A stretch of 64,000 bases of DNA from a bacterium Scap17 (GTDB taxonomy: Bacteria > Pseudomonadota > Gammaproteobacteria > Pseudomonadales > Halomonadaceae): assembly GCA_013376735.1 (NCBI GenBank), contig VINJ01000001.1:124001-188000 (forward strand). Direction: 5' to 3'. The notes under the pieces were generated by a model. The model saw nothing but the letters and a program-made list of their open reading frames with translations. It was not told where the DNA came from and searched no databases. The translations under genes and the position numbers were made by a program. The stretch's first letter is position 1. The number at the start of each line of letters is the position of its first letter. Below are positions 1 through 8,040 of this stretch, piece by piece.

Positions 1-198
1 CGTATCGAGACCGACAACCTGCACGGCACCGGCTGCTCGATGTCTTCTGCCATCGCGGCGCGACTGGCGAACGGTCTGCCGTTGTCGCAGGCGGTGGTCG
101 AGGCACGCGAATGGCTGTTGGGCGCGCTGCGTGCCTCCGATCAGCTCAATGTCGGCAAGGGTCGGGGGCCGGTGCACCATTTCCACGCCCTGTGGTAA
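1..198 (+). CDS. thiD: Hydroxymethylpyrimidine/phosphomethylpyrimidine kinase, C-terminal part
   Basis: Frame 1 is open from the first base to a TAA at 196-198 and gives the last 65 residues of a ribokinase-fold kinase. The stretch NLHGTGCSMSSAIAARLANG matches the HGTGC anion-hole and catalytic region typical of ThiD, which phosphorylates HMP and HMP-phosphate in thiamine synthesis in the cytoplasm. The protein is truncated only because the window starts inside it. A fused ThiD-ThiE is excluded because the stop follows soon after the kinase core. No TPP riboswitch can be seen since the 5' end is outside the window. Confidence 0.85.
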   Translation, partial: RIETDNLHGTGCSMSSAIAARLANGLPLSQAVVEAREWLLGALRASDQLNVGKGRGPVHHFHALW

Positions 199-435
199 GT
201 CAGCCAGAGCCAGGCCCATGAGAGCAAGCCACTGATAGCCGATTCCACAAGGGCGGTGACCCTGCAGGAGCGATGACCTGCAGGAGAAAGGCCCCGTGAG
301 TTCCCCTGGATCCCTGCCAGCCAACGAGTAGATGCCATGCCTATATCGCTGTACCGCTTGCCCGTATCAGCTATCCGCGGCGCCGTTTGCTGCCTGAACG
401 CCGCCTGGCGTGTCGTCAGTCCGCCGGTGGCGAGT

Positions 436-1011
436 ATGCCGCGCTGGCTGGCCGCGGGCGTGATGGGGGCGCTGATTGCCACCACCAGCCCGGCTGCGCT
501 CGCCGTCGAGATCAAGGGGGTGACCTTCGCGGATCAGGTGACCACGCAGTCCGGCCAGCCGCTGACGCTGATCGGCAGTGGGCTCTTCACCTACCTGCTG
601 TGGGACGCCTATGTCGGCGCCTATTATCAGGATGCGCGTCGCCCGCGCCCGGCGCCGCTCAAGGATGTCTCGCGTCGCCTGGTGCTGGAGTACTTCCATG
701 CCATCGATGCCGAGGACTTCGCCAATGCGACCACCAAGGGCGTGCGCAAGAACCTCTCAGCAGCGGATTTTGCGGCGATCGAGCCTGAATTGACGCGCTT
801 CAATCGTGCCTATCAGGACGTCGTGCCGGGGGATCGCTATGCGCTGCAATGGCTGTCCGCCGGTGGCGGCAGAGGCACGCTGTCGCTGGTGCTGAACGGG
901 CAGGTCATCTTCGAAAGCGATTCGCTGGCGCTGGCCAATGGCCTGTTCGCGATCTGGCTGGGGGATTCGCCGGCTCAGGAGGATTTCCGCACCGATTTGC
1001 TGGGTCAGTAA
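436..1011 (+). CDS. Secreted chalcone isomerase-like protein
   Basis: The protein is about 190 residues from the ATG at 436. That start gives a well-formed signal peptide (MPRWLAAGVMGALIATTSPA, then ALA before the mature VEIKGV). An in-frame ATG at 337 would add 33 residues in front of it, so the longer form is possible but less natural. The mature part (strand VTFADQVTT, then LTLIGSGLFTYLLWDAYVGAYY, LVLEYFHAI, FNRAYQDV, GDRYALQW) has the pattern of bacterial periplasmic chalcone isomerase-like domains. Family function in bacteria is unknown; fatty-acid binding is a guess by fold. It stands alone after thiD, with an intrinsic terminator at 1024. Confidence 0.7.
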   Translation: MPRWLAAGVMGALIATTSPAALAVEIKGVTFADQVTTQSGQPLTLIGSGLFTYLLWDAYVGAYYQDARRPRPAPLKDVSRRLVLEYFHAIDAEDFANATTKGVRKNLSAADFAAIEPELTRFNRAYQDVVPGDRYALQWLSAGGGRGTLSLVLNGQVIFESDSLALANGLFAIWLGDSPAQEDFRTDLLGQ

Positions 1012-1023
1012 CCCCCGATCCGC

Positions 1024-1060
1024 AAAAAGCCCCTGCCGGTTTCCCGGCAGGGGCTTTTTC
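1024..1060. terminator. Bidirectional intrinsic terminator
   Basis: AAAAAGCCCCTGCCGG and CCGGCAGGGGCTTTTT form a stem of about 14 bp with a tiny loop, flanked by an A run and a T run. It lies between the chalcone isomerase-like gene and the convergent TRAP binding-protein gene and can serve both. Confidence 0.85.
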
Positions 1061-1129
1061 ATGCCTTGGTGATGCTCGAAGTTGACTGACAGCCCTGGCG
1101 TGAGGCCAGAGCTGTCAGCGCTCAGGAGA

Positions 1130-2221
1130 TCACTTGCCTTCGGCAGCCTTGATGTCGGCCTGCAGGGTGTCGAGGATCTTGCTGCCACGCTCACCGGATT
1201 GCTCACGATAGACTTCCCAGCCCTTCTCGCCGACCGGGCGGAAGGCTTCGCGCTGCTCATCGGTCAGCGTGATGATCTTGATGTCGCTGTCTTCCTTGAT
1301 CTTCTCCAGACGGTCGGCGTTGTACTCCTCCTGCTTCTCGAAGATGTACGGGCGCATCTCGTTGGTAACCTTGTCGAGCATCTGCTGCTGCTCGTCATCC
1401 AGACCGGAATAGAAGTCACTGGAGGCCACCAGCGTGGTGATGAACTGCGCCTGCTTGGCCTGGATCATGTAGTCCTGAACTTCGTAGAAGCTCATTTCCT
1501 GGATGGCGAACACCGGGTTCACCTGGCCGTCGATCTGGCCCAGCTGCAGGCCGGAGTAGACCTCGGAATAGGGCATCGGCGTCGGGTTGGCACCGTAGCC
1601 GCGATAGCTCTCGACCAGAATCGGCGAGGTCATGGTGCGGATCTTGAAGCCTTCCATGTCCTCGGGTGTCTTGATGTCACGGTTGCCGGTCCACACCATC
1701 CAGCCTTCCGGAATCACGCCCAGCAGCTGGAGATTCTGCTCGGTGTAGGCCTCGGACAGCATGTCGATGGCCTGGGAGTTGCCGAGTACCTCTTCATTGA
1801 CGGCATTGTCGTCGGAGAACAGGAAGTGCAGCGTGAAGACGCCCGACTCCGGAATCACCGAGGCCAGGTGACCCGGTGAGGCAAAGGTCAGCTGGATGGC
1901 ATCGCTCTGCACCAGTTCGGTGAGCTGTGAGGAGGTGCCCAGTGCGCCGTAGGGGTAGATCTCGACATCGATGTCACCGCCGGAGGCCTCTTCGATGCGC
2001 TTCTTGAATTCCTGGGCGTAGGCATCCTGCACACTGCCGGAGACTTCCTCCAGCGCGAAGCGCCAGGTGTCCGCCTGCACACCCGCAGAGGCCAGCGCCG
2101 CCATGCCCAGGCCGGCCGTCAGGGCGCCTCCCTTGAGGAACGCGGCAAGACGAGAAAGGGGAACAGGAGTCCTGGACGTCTCGCGATTCTGCTCGGGTGA
2201 CGGGTTCCATTGCATCGTCAT
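1130..2221 (-). CDS. TRAP transporter solute-binding protein (DctP family, TeaA-like)
   Basis: A 363-residue periplasmic substrate-binding protein of a tripartite ATP-independent transporter. The ATG at 2221 is supported by AAGGAGA six bases upstream. A long N-region (about 28 residues) precedes a hydrophobic signal segment ending near AGVQA. The mature start (WRFALEEVSGSVQDAYAQEF) and the pattern IRTM.SP.L, YSGLQLGQIDGQVNP resemble, from memory, the ectoine binder TeaA of Halomonas elongata. The conserved Arg of KIRTM and Asn of GQVNP are the usual ligand contacts. Substrate remains unproven. The gene is divergent from its likely partners dctQ and dctM (2663-4678), an unusual arrangement for a TRAP set. 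Confidence 0.88.
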   Translation of the reverse strand: MTMQWNPSPEQNRETSRTPVPLSRLAAFLKGGALTAGLGMAALASAGVQADTWRFALEEVSGSVQDAYAQEFKKRIEEASGGDIDVEIYPYGALGTSSQLTELVQSDAIQLTFASPGHLASVIPESGVFTLHFLFSDDNAVNEEVLGNSQAIDMLSEAYTEQNLQLLGVIPEGWMVWTGNRDIKTPEDMEGFKIRTMTSPILVESYRGYGANPTPMPYSEVYSGLQLGQIDGQVNPVFAIQEMSFYEVQDYMIQAKQAQFITTLVASSDFYSGLDDEQQQMLDKVTNEMRPYIFEKQEEYNADRLEKIKEDSDIKIITLTDEQREAFRPVGEKGWEVYREQSGERGSKILDTLQADIKAAEGK

Positions 2222-2662
2222 CTTGTTCTCCTTGTGTGATTTCCATCAGCGTCGGGCGGCTCTGGGCATACCCGGCGTGCAACTTGCATCATCCAGATAA
2301 TATTGCCATTCTTAATATAATAAAAAAAACACCAAATTGGATAGTGTGATTAGAATTTATTATGAATAAGCTGAGCTTGTGCGCATGAGTCTCTGGTACT
2401 CGAGGCTCTGCTCATTGCTCACCAGGCTTCACAATCGGCCCCCGGCGCCAGAGCGACATGCCGTGCGTCGGCTGCATACTGATTTCAAGCGCCGCTAATA
2501 AAGCTAGAACAAGAGTAACCAAAGTGAAAATCACGACGGCGCCGAGGAAAATTTCAATGGATCGTCCTGACAAATGCTGGCCGTCTGGTGCAAACCACTG
2601 CGCGCATGACGTCTGGTAGAAAGCCTATCTGGCAGGATGCCGCATCAACAGGAAACCGCTTC
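2222..2662. promoter_or_regulatory. Divergent control region of the first TRAP transporter
   Basis: This 441-base gap separates the binding-protein gene from dctQ. Bases about 2295-2375 are strikingly AT-rich (runs such as TTAATATAATAAAAAAAA and AATTTATTATGAATAA) inside otherwise GC-rich DNA, as expected of a divergent promoter or regulator site. I could not identify a specific operator or a convincing sigma-54 site, and no regulator gene lies next to it. The rest shows no gene. Confidence 0.5.
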
Positions 2663-3325
2663 ATGAACTCGCCCCCCTCCAAGTCTCCCTCCGCTGATGA
2701 GACCCGCCCCAGCCCGGCCGAGACGAATGGCGGTCAGGACCCCCTCGCACATCTGCCTGCGCCGCTGCGCCGTCTGGCCGCCTGGTTCGAACGTGGTGAC
2801 CAGGGACTGGCGCACGTCGAGCGCTGGTTGATCGCCCTGTGCGTGCTGGGCATGGCAACGGCCAGCATCGCCAACGTCATCGGGCGCAACGTCTTCAACT
2901 ACAGCCTGCCGTTTACTGAAGAGCTGATGCAGATCCTGCAGCTGTGGCTGACCTTCCTCGGTATCAGTTACGGCGCGCGCGCCGGGCGCCATATCCGCGT
3001 GACGGCGCTGCTGGACTTCATGCCGCCGTGGTTGCGCAAGGTGATGCTGATCGCCGGACAGGTCATCACCTGTGCCTTGTTGGCCTACCTCGCCTGGCTG
3101 GCGGTGGATTATCTGCAGAGCCTGGCCAAGTCCGGGCGTGTCACGCCGTCGCTGCGCTGGTCGCTGGCGGCGCTCTATGCCGTGGTCCCGCTGGGACTGG
3201 CGCTCGGGGCGCTCCAGTACCTGATGGCGATTCTGCGCAATCTGCTGGCGCAGGGCGCCTGGTTGTCATGGCGTACGGCGGAGATGGATGAAAACGAGGA
3301 AGTCGACGGCAGCGGCGCGCTCTAG
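2663..3325 (+). CDS. TRAP transporter small permease (DctQ)
   Basis: About 220 residues from the ATG at 2663, chosen because AGGAAA sits 7 bases upstream; an upstream in-frame GTG at 2588 would add 25 residues without a good ribosome site. After a hydrophilic 60-residue N-terminus there are four membrane segments (around LIALCVLGMATASIANVIG, LQLWLTFLGISYGA, LIAGQVITCALLAYLAW, LYAVVPLGLALGALQYL), the usual DctQ topology. FTEELMQILQLW matches the family signature. It pairs with DctM, 78 bases downstream. The subunit is required for transport in TRAP systems. Confidence 0.88.
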   Translation: MNSPPSKSPSADETRPSPAETNGGQDPLAHLPAPLRRLAAWFERGDQGLAHVERWLIALCVLGMATASIANVIGRNVFNYSLPFTEELMQILQLWLTFLGISYGARAGRHIRVTALLDFMPPWLRKVMLIAGQVITCALLAYLAWLAVDYLQSLAKSGRVTPSLRWSLAALYAVVPLGLALGALQYLMAILRNLLAQGAWLSWRTAEMDENEEVDGSGAL

Positions 3326-3403
3326 TCACTGCGTCGGGAATGTCTTCTCGATGTCTCGATAGACGATTGATCACACTTCATTGACCCAGGGACGGAAGCT
3401 GCG

Positions 3404-4678
3404 ATGTGGATTCTGCTCGTGATGGTGGGGCTGCTGTTGCTTGGGGTACCCATGATGGTGCCATTGAGCGTCGGCACCTTTTTCTTGTTGTTCAGCGATT
3501 TTCCCTTCCTCAAGCCGGAGCTGGTGATCCAGCAGATGATCGGTGGCCTGCAGCCGGTGGTGCTGACGGCGGTGCCGATGTTCATTCTGGCGGCCGATAT
3601 CATGCTCAAGGGCTCCACTGCCCAGCGCCTGCTGGATCTGGTCGAGCGCTTCGTCGGCCACTGGCGCGGCGGCCTGCCGGTGACCACCGCGCTGGGCTGC
3701 ACTCTGTTCGGCGCGGTGTCCGGCTCCACCCAGGCCACGGTGGTGGCGATGGGGCGCCCGCTGCGCCCGCGGCTGCTGGAAGCCGGTTACAGTGACAAGT
3801 TCACCATCGCATTGATCATCAATGCCTCCGATATCGCGCTGCTGATTCCGCCCTCCATCGGCATGATCATCTACGGCGTCGCGACCGGTACCTCGGTGGG
3901 TGACCTGTTCATCGCCGGTATCGGCCCGGGGCTGATGATCCTGGTGCTGTTCTCGCTCTACTGCATGTGGAAGTCGTGGAAGCTGGGCATCGCTCCACAG
4001 CCCAAGGCGGACTGGCCCGCACGCCTCAAGGCCTTGAAGCGCGCCAGCCTGCCGGCGGGCTTCCCGGTGATCATCATCGGCGGCATCTACTCGGGCATGT
4101 TCTCGCCGACGGAGGCCGCCACGGTCTCGGTGATCTATGCGCTGATTCTCGAGATGCTGATCTATCGCGGCGTGACCCTGAAGGACCTGCCCGGTGTGGC
4201 CTTTTCCACGGGGCTGATCACCGCGGTGGTGTTCATCCTGGTGGCAGCGGGCGCGGGCTTCTCGTGGATGATCTCCTTCGCCAAGATTCCGGATGCCATC
4301 CTCGGCGGCTACATCCCCTACCTGTCGGAGCATGCGCTGGCGCTCTTGGCGGTGATCGCGGCGGCCTACTTCGTCGGCTGCATGTTCGTGGACCCCATCG
4401 TGGTGATCCTGATTCTGGCGCCGGTGTTTGCGCCGGCAGTCGATGCCGCCGGGCTGGACCCGGTGCTGGTCGGCACCCTGGTCACCCTGCAGGCGGCGAT
4501 AGGTTCGGCGACTCCGCCCTTTGGCTGCGACATCTTCACTGCGGTGGCGGTATTTAGAAAACCGTACATGGAGGTCATCCGAGGGACGCCGCCCTTCATT
4601 GCCCTGCTGTTGCTGGCGACGGTGCTGTTGATGCTGTTCCCGCAGATCGCGCTGTTCCTGCCCAGCCTCGCCAACTAG
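3404..4678 (+). CDS. TRAP transporter large permease (DctM)
   Basis: This 424-residue protein has about twelve membrane segments and typical DctM motifs: GVPM near the N-terminus, GAVSGSTQATVVAMG, IPPSIGMIIYGVATGTSVGDLF, GGIYSGMFSPTEAATVSVIYA, and GSATPPFG near the end. It is the sodium-coupled translocating subunit that receives solute from the periplasmic binding protein. It follows dctQ in the same direction and ends in a hairpin at 4713. The binding protein is encoded divergently at 1130-2221. Confidence 0.92.
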   Translation: MWILLVMVGLLLLGVPMMVPLSVGTFFLLFSDFPFLKPELVIQQMIGGLQPVVLTAVPMFILAADIMLKGSTAQRLLDLVERFVGHWRGGLPVTTALGCTLFGAVSGSTQATVVAMGRPLRPRLLEAGYSDKFTIALIINASDIALLIPPSIGMIIYGVATGTSVGDLFIAGIGPGLMILVLFSLYCMWKSWKLGIAPQPKADWPARLKALKRASLPAGFPVIIIGGIYSGMFSPTEAATVSVIYALILEMLIYRGVTLKDLPGVAFSTGLITAVVFILVAAGAGFSWMISFAKIPDAILGGYIPYLSEHALALLAVIAAAYFVGCMFVDPIVVILILAPVFAPAVDAAGLDPVLVGTLVTLQAAIGSATPPFGCDIFTAVAVFRKPYMEVIRGTPPFIALLLLATVLLMLFPQIALFLPSLAN

Positions 4679-4712
4679 CAGCGCCTCCCATCCTCTCAAG
4701 TAACACCTGTCG

Positions 4713-4739
4713 CGCCCCGCAGGCTCAGTCTGCGGGGCG
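4713..4739 (+). terminator. Hairpin after dctM
   Basis: CGCCCCGCAG and CTGCGGGGCG form a perfect 10-bp stem with a 7-base loop. Only two T residues follow, so termination may be weak or Rho-assisted. Confidence 0.5.
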
Positions 4740-4808
4740 TTCGCGTCTGGTATGCTCCGAGCACGAAATGTCATGAATCAACATCCATCTCTTGAAGGAG
4801 CAAGCGGC

Positions 4809-5258
4809 ATGCGAGCATTGATCCAGCGCGTCACACGGGCAGAAGTCGTGGTCGAGGGCGAGAGCGTCGGCGCCATCGAAGGCGGTCTGCTGGTACTGGT
4901 AGGCGTCGAGAAGGGCGATGACGAGGCGCGTGCCGACAAGTTGCTGCACAAGCTGCTGCATTATCGGGTCTTCGGTGACGAGAACGACAAGATGAACCTC
5001 AACGTCCAGCAGGCGGGCGGCAGTCTGCTGCTGGTCTCGCAGTTCACGCTGGCGGCGGACACCGGCAGCGGCATGCGTCCCAGCTTCTCCTCGGCGGCGC
5101 CACCGGCGGAGGGCGAGCGGCTGTTCACCTATCTGGTCGACAAGGCGCGTGAGCGCGGGAGAGAGCTCGGGGTGGGAATCGAGACCGGACGCTTCGGCGC
5201 CAACATGCAGGTCTCGTTACTCAATGACGGGCCGGTGACCTTCCTGCTCGAAAGCTGA
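4809..5258 (+). CDS. dtd: D-aminoacyl-tRNA deacylase
   Basis: The protein has 149 residues, close to the usual 145. It hydrolyses D-amino acids mischarged on tRNA in the cytoplasm. The ATG at 4809 follows GAAGGAG with good spacing and gives the canonical start MRALIQRV. The family motif [17 protein letters not shown] carries the SQxT element, and [10 protein letters not shown] is the Gly-cis-Pro motif that reaches into the partner subunit's active site. It is monocistronic here, between two TRAP loci. Confidence 0.95.
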   Translation: MRALIQRVTRAEVVVEGESVGAIEGGLLVLVGVEKGDDEARADKLLHKLLHYRVFGDENDKMNLNVQQAGGSLLLVSQFTLAADTGSGMRPSFSSAAPPAEGERLFTYLVDKARERGRELGVGIETGRFGANMQVSLLNDGPVTFLLES

Positions 5259-5270
5259 TCGCGCAGACCC

Positions 5271-5299
5271 AAAAAAGCCGCCCCCGAGGGGGCGGCTGC
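5271..5299 (-). terminator. Intrinsic terminator of the second TRAP operon
   Basis: Read on the minus strand: GCAGCCGCCCCC, a short loop, GGGGGCGGCT and then a T run (AAAAAA on the plus strand at 5271). It sits about 60 bases after the stop of the TakP-like gene. Confidence 0.85.
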
Positions 5300-5357
5300 A
5301 AGCATTGGATGACGGGACTGCGCCGCCTCGCGGGAGCGCGGCGCAGGTAACGCGGTC

Positions 5358-6446
5358 TTACTGCACGCCTTCCGGATTACGTGCGTTCAGGTAGGCCTGT
5401 TCAGAGACCTCATGCCACTTCTCGACCTTGCCTTCGAAGGTGGTATAGGACTCGTAGATGCGGCCGGCCAGATCGTTGGACTCGCCGAGTTTCTTGACCA
5501 CGTCGCCGGACAGTTCACGTGCCTTGTCGAGCACGTCCTGCGGGTAACGGCGCAGCTCGACCTTGTGCTCGTTGAGCAGTGTCTCGAGGGCGTCGTTGTT
5601 GCGCGCGGTGTACTCGTCGAGCATGTCCTGGTTCACGTCACGTACCGCGGAACGCAGGATGGCCTGCAGGTCCTTGGGGAGCTCGGCCATGGCGTCGTCG
5701 TTGACGATGGCCTCGAAGGTGACGGTCGGCTCGTGCCAGCCCGGATAGTAGTAGTACTTGGCGGCCTGATAGAGACCGAAGGCCAGGTCGTTGTACGGGC
5801 CGATCCACTCGGTGGCATCGATGGCACCGGACTGCAGCGAGGTGAAGATCTCGCCGCCCGGCATGCTGACCGTCGCCACGCCCATCTGCTGCATGACATC
5901 GCCACCCAGACCCGGGATACGCATCTTCAGGCCATCGAGGTCGGCGACCGAGTTGATCTCCTTGTTGAACCAGCCGCCCATCTGCACGCCCGAGGCGCCA
6001 CCGGCCATGACTTCGACGCCGAACTTGTCGTAGACCTCGTTCCACAGCTCCAGGCCGCCGCCGTAATGCAGCCAGGCGTTCATTTCCTGCGCGGTCATGC
6101 CGAAGGGGACGGCGGCGAAGAACTGGGCTTCCGGCGCCTTGCCTTTCCAGTAGTAGGAAGCCGAGTGACCGATCTGCGCGGTACCGGAAGAGACGGTATC
6201 GAGTACCTCGAAGCCCGGCACCAGCTGGCCTGCGCCATAGACCTTGATCTTGAGGCGGCCGTCGGACATTTCGTCGACCAGACGTGCGAGGCGTTCCGGC
6301 CCCTGGCCCACCCCCGGGAAGTTCTTCGGCCACGAGGTGACCATCTTCCAGGTGAAGGTATCGGCGGCGTTGGCAACGGCCGGCAGGGTGCCCATGGCGG
6401 TCATGGTGCCGACGGCGATACCGAAGGCGAGTTTGTTGAGTTGCAT
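5358..6446 (-). CDS. TRAP transporter solute-binding protein (TakP-like, probable 2-oxoacid binder)
   Basis: The protein has 362 residues from the ATG at 6446, which follows AAGGAGCATGCC; the longer reading frame upstream lacks a signal. A signal peptide (MQLNKLAFGIAVGTMTAMGT to ANAA) exports it. The mature domain has WKMVTSWPKNFPG, GAGQLVPGFEVLD, YYWKGKAPE, FFAAVPFGMTAQEMNAW, SGAIDATEWIGPYNDLA and YYYYPGWHEP, closely following TakP of Rhodobacter, which binds pyruvate and other 2-oxoacids with Na+. Substrate is inferred from this resemblance. It is the last gene of the operon, 187 bases after dctM, with a 21-bp palindrome in that gap. Confidence 0.9.
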   Translation of the reverse strand: MQLNKLAFGIAVGTMTAMGTLPAVANAADTFTWKMVTSWPKNFPGVGQGPERLARLVDEMSDGRLKIKVYGAGQLVPGFEVLDTVSSGTAQIGHSASYYWKGKAPEAQFFAAVPFGMTAQEMNAWLHYGGGLELWNEVYDKFGVEVMAGGASGVQMGGWFNKEINSVADLDGLKMRIPGLGGDVMQQMGVATVSMPGGEIFTSLQSGAIDATEWIGPYNDLAFGLYQAAKYYYYPGWHEPTVTFEAIVNDDAMAELPKDLQAILRSAVRDVNQDMLDEYTARNNDALETLLNEHKVELRRYPQDVLDKARELSGDVVKKLGESNDLAGRIYESYTTFEGKVEKWHEVSEQAYLNARNPEGVQ

Positions 6447-6479
6447 GGCATGCTCCTTGAAGTGCCCGATTGTTGTTGT

Positions 6480-6500
6480 GCACCGGTCAGTGACCGGTGC
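6480..6500. repeat. 21-bp palindrome between dctM and the TakP-like gene
   Basis: Two 10-base arms, GCACCGGTCA and TGACCGGTGC, flank a single central G. As DNA this is a near-perfect dyad. As RNA it would fold into a 7-bp stem with a 7-base loop just upstream of the binding-protein gene. Confidence 0.75.
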
Positions 6501-6633
6501 TGGGCAAGAGGTGGGCCGCGAACGGCTCCCGTGCATCTGCATGAGCCGACTGGCGGCTCTCCCATCAGCTGACGGGGCAGGCCCCGCCAATTCAGTTGCT
6601 GCTCTGTCCTTGTACTGTCTCGTCAGTCGTGGC

Positions 6634-8040
6634 TTAGAACTGGGCCGGCAGCCAGGTGGCCAGGCCCGGGAAGGCGGCCAGCGCACCCAGCATGCACAGC
6701 TGGATCAGGATGAACGGAATGACACCCTTGTAGATCTGCTTGGTGCTGACTTCCTTGGGGGCCACGCCGCGCAGGTAGAACAGCGCGAACCCGAAGGGGG
6801 GCGTGAGGAAGGAGGTCTGCAGGTTGATGGCGATCATGATGCCCAGCCAGATCGGGTCGAGGCCCATGGCCAGCAGCACCGGACCGACGATCGGTACCAC
6901 CACGAAGGTGATCTCGATGAAGTCGAGGATGAAGCCGAGGAGGAAGATCACCAGCATCACCACCAGGGTGGCACCGATGACGCCGCCGGGCATGTTCTCG
7001 AAGATCTCGGTGACGACCTCTTCGCCGCCGAAGCCGCGGAATACCAGCGAGAACAGCGCGGCACCGATCAGGATCAGGAACACCATCGAGGTGACGTTGG
7101 TGGTGGAGCGCACCACTTCCGTCAGGGTCTTCAGGCTCAGCTTGCGGTTGGCGAGGGCCAGCATCAGTGCACCGAAGGCGCCCACGGCAGAGGCTTCTGT
7201 CGGGGTCGCGAGACCGCCGAGAATCGAGCCGAGCACACAGACGATCAACACGATCGGCGGCACCAGCCCCTTCATCATCAGCCAGAAGATGCTGCCGGTA
7301 TGCCCCAGCTCTTCCATCAGCGAATCACGGTCGACGGCCGGCGCCTTTTCCGGTTTCAGCCAGGCGACCATGGCGATGTAGACGATATAGGCGAGCACCA
7401 GGATCAGGCCCGGAATCAGCGCGCCGATGAACAGGTCACCCACCGAGACGGTCTTCGGACTCCAGATGCCCATCGACAGCTGGGCCTGCTGATAGGCGGA
7501 AGACAGCACATCGCCCAAAAGGACCAGCGCGATGGACGGCGGGATGATCTGCCCCAGGGTGCCGGTGGCACAGATGGCGCCGGTGGCCAGTGACGGGTCA
7601 TAACCGCGCTTGAGCATGGTCGGCAGTGACAGCAGGCCCATGGTGACGACGGTCGCGCCGACGATACCGGTGGAGGCGGCCAGCAGCATGCCGACGATGG
7701 TCACGGAAATCCCCAGTCCGCCACGCAGCGAGCCGAACATCAGCGCCATGGCGTCGAGCAGCGTTTCGGCGACCTTGGACTTCTCCAGCAGCACGCCCAT
7801 CAACACGAACAATGGCACGGCCAGCAGGGTCTGGTTGGTCATGGTGCCGTAGAGGCGATTGGGCATCGCGGACAGGAAGCTGGCATCGAATACGCCCTGG
7901 GTAATGCCGAGGGCGTCCAGCCCCATGCCGAGTCCGGCGAAGGCAAGCGCGGTACCGGCCAGTGACAGCGCCACCGGATAGCCCAGCATCAGGACGATAC
8001 AGATACACACGAACAGCAGCAGTGGCATGATCTCGAGCAT
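6634..8040 (-). CDS. TRAP transporter large permease (DctM)
   Basis: A 468-residue polytopic protein, longer than the first DctM by an insertion of about 35 residues in the middle (WLKPEKAPAVDRDSLMEELG). Motifs include GYPVALSLAG, LPTMLKRGYDPSLATGAICA, IIPPSIALVLLGDVLSSAY, LATPTEASAVGAFGA and LTPPFGFALFYLRGVAP. This is the large DctM form usually found with TakP-like binders. Its start overlaps the dctQ stop by one base (TAATG), implying translational coupling. It is the ion-coupled translocation subunit. Confidence 0.93.
   Translation of the reverse strand: MLEIMPLLLFVCICIVLMLGYPVALSLAGTALAFAGLGMGLDALGITQGVFDASFLSAMPNRLYGTMTNQTLLAVPLFVLMGVLLEKSKVAETLLDAMALMFGSLRGGLGISVTIVGMLLAASTGIVGATVVTMGLLSLPTMLKRGYDPSLATGAICATGTLGQIIPPSIALVLLGDVLSSAYQQAQLSMGIWSPKTVSVGDLFIGALIPGLILVLAYIVYIAMVAWLKPEKAPAVDRDSLMEELGHTGSIFWLMMKGLVPPIVLIVCVLGSILGGLATPTEASAVGAFGALMLALANRKLSLKTLTEVVRSTTNVTSMVFLILIGAALFSLVFRGFGGEEVVTEIFENMPGGVIGATLVVMLVIFLLGFILDFIEITFVVVPIVGPVLLAMGLDPIWLGIMIAINLQTSFLTPPFGFALFYLRGVAPKEVSTKQIYKGVIPFILIQLCMLGALAAFPGLATWLPAQF

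Noticed and set aside
1-336. TPP riboswitch or mobile-element remnant near thiD
   Set aside because: Only the end of thiD is present. A short duplicated CCTGCAGGAG at 261 and 277 is visible but there is no riboswitch core or inverted-repeat end.
1082-1879. 265-residue plus-strand frame opposite the first TRAP binding protein
   Set aside because: Composition typical of antisense (Leu/Val/Asp/His-rich) and convergent with a real gene.
3371-4774. 467-residue minus-strand frame opposite dctM
   Set aside because: Rich in His/Gln/Arg/Asp without hydrophobic pattern, as expected of antisense to a membrane protein in GC-rich DNA.
5412-6572. 386-residue plus-strand frame opposite the TakP-like gene
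   Set aside because: Antisense shadow; the minus-strand product has a signal peptide and clear family motifs.
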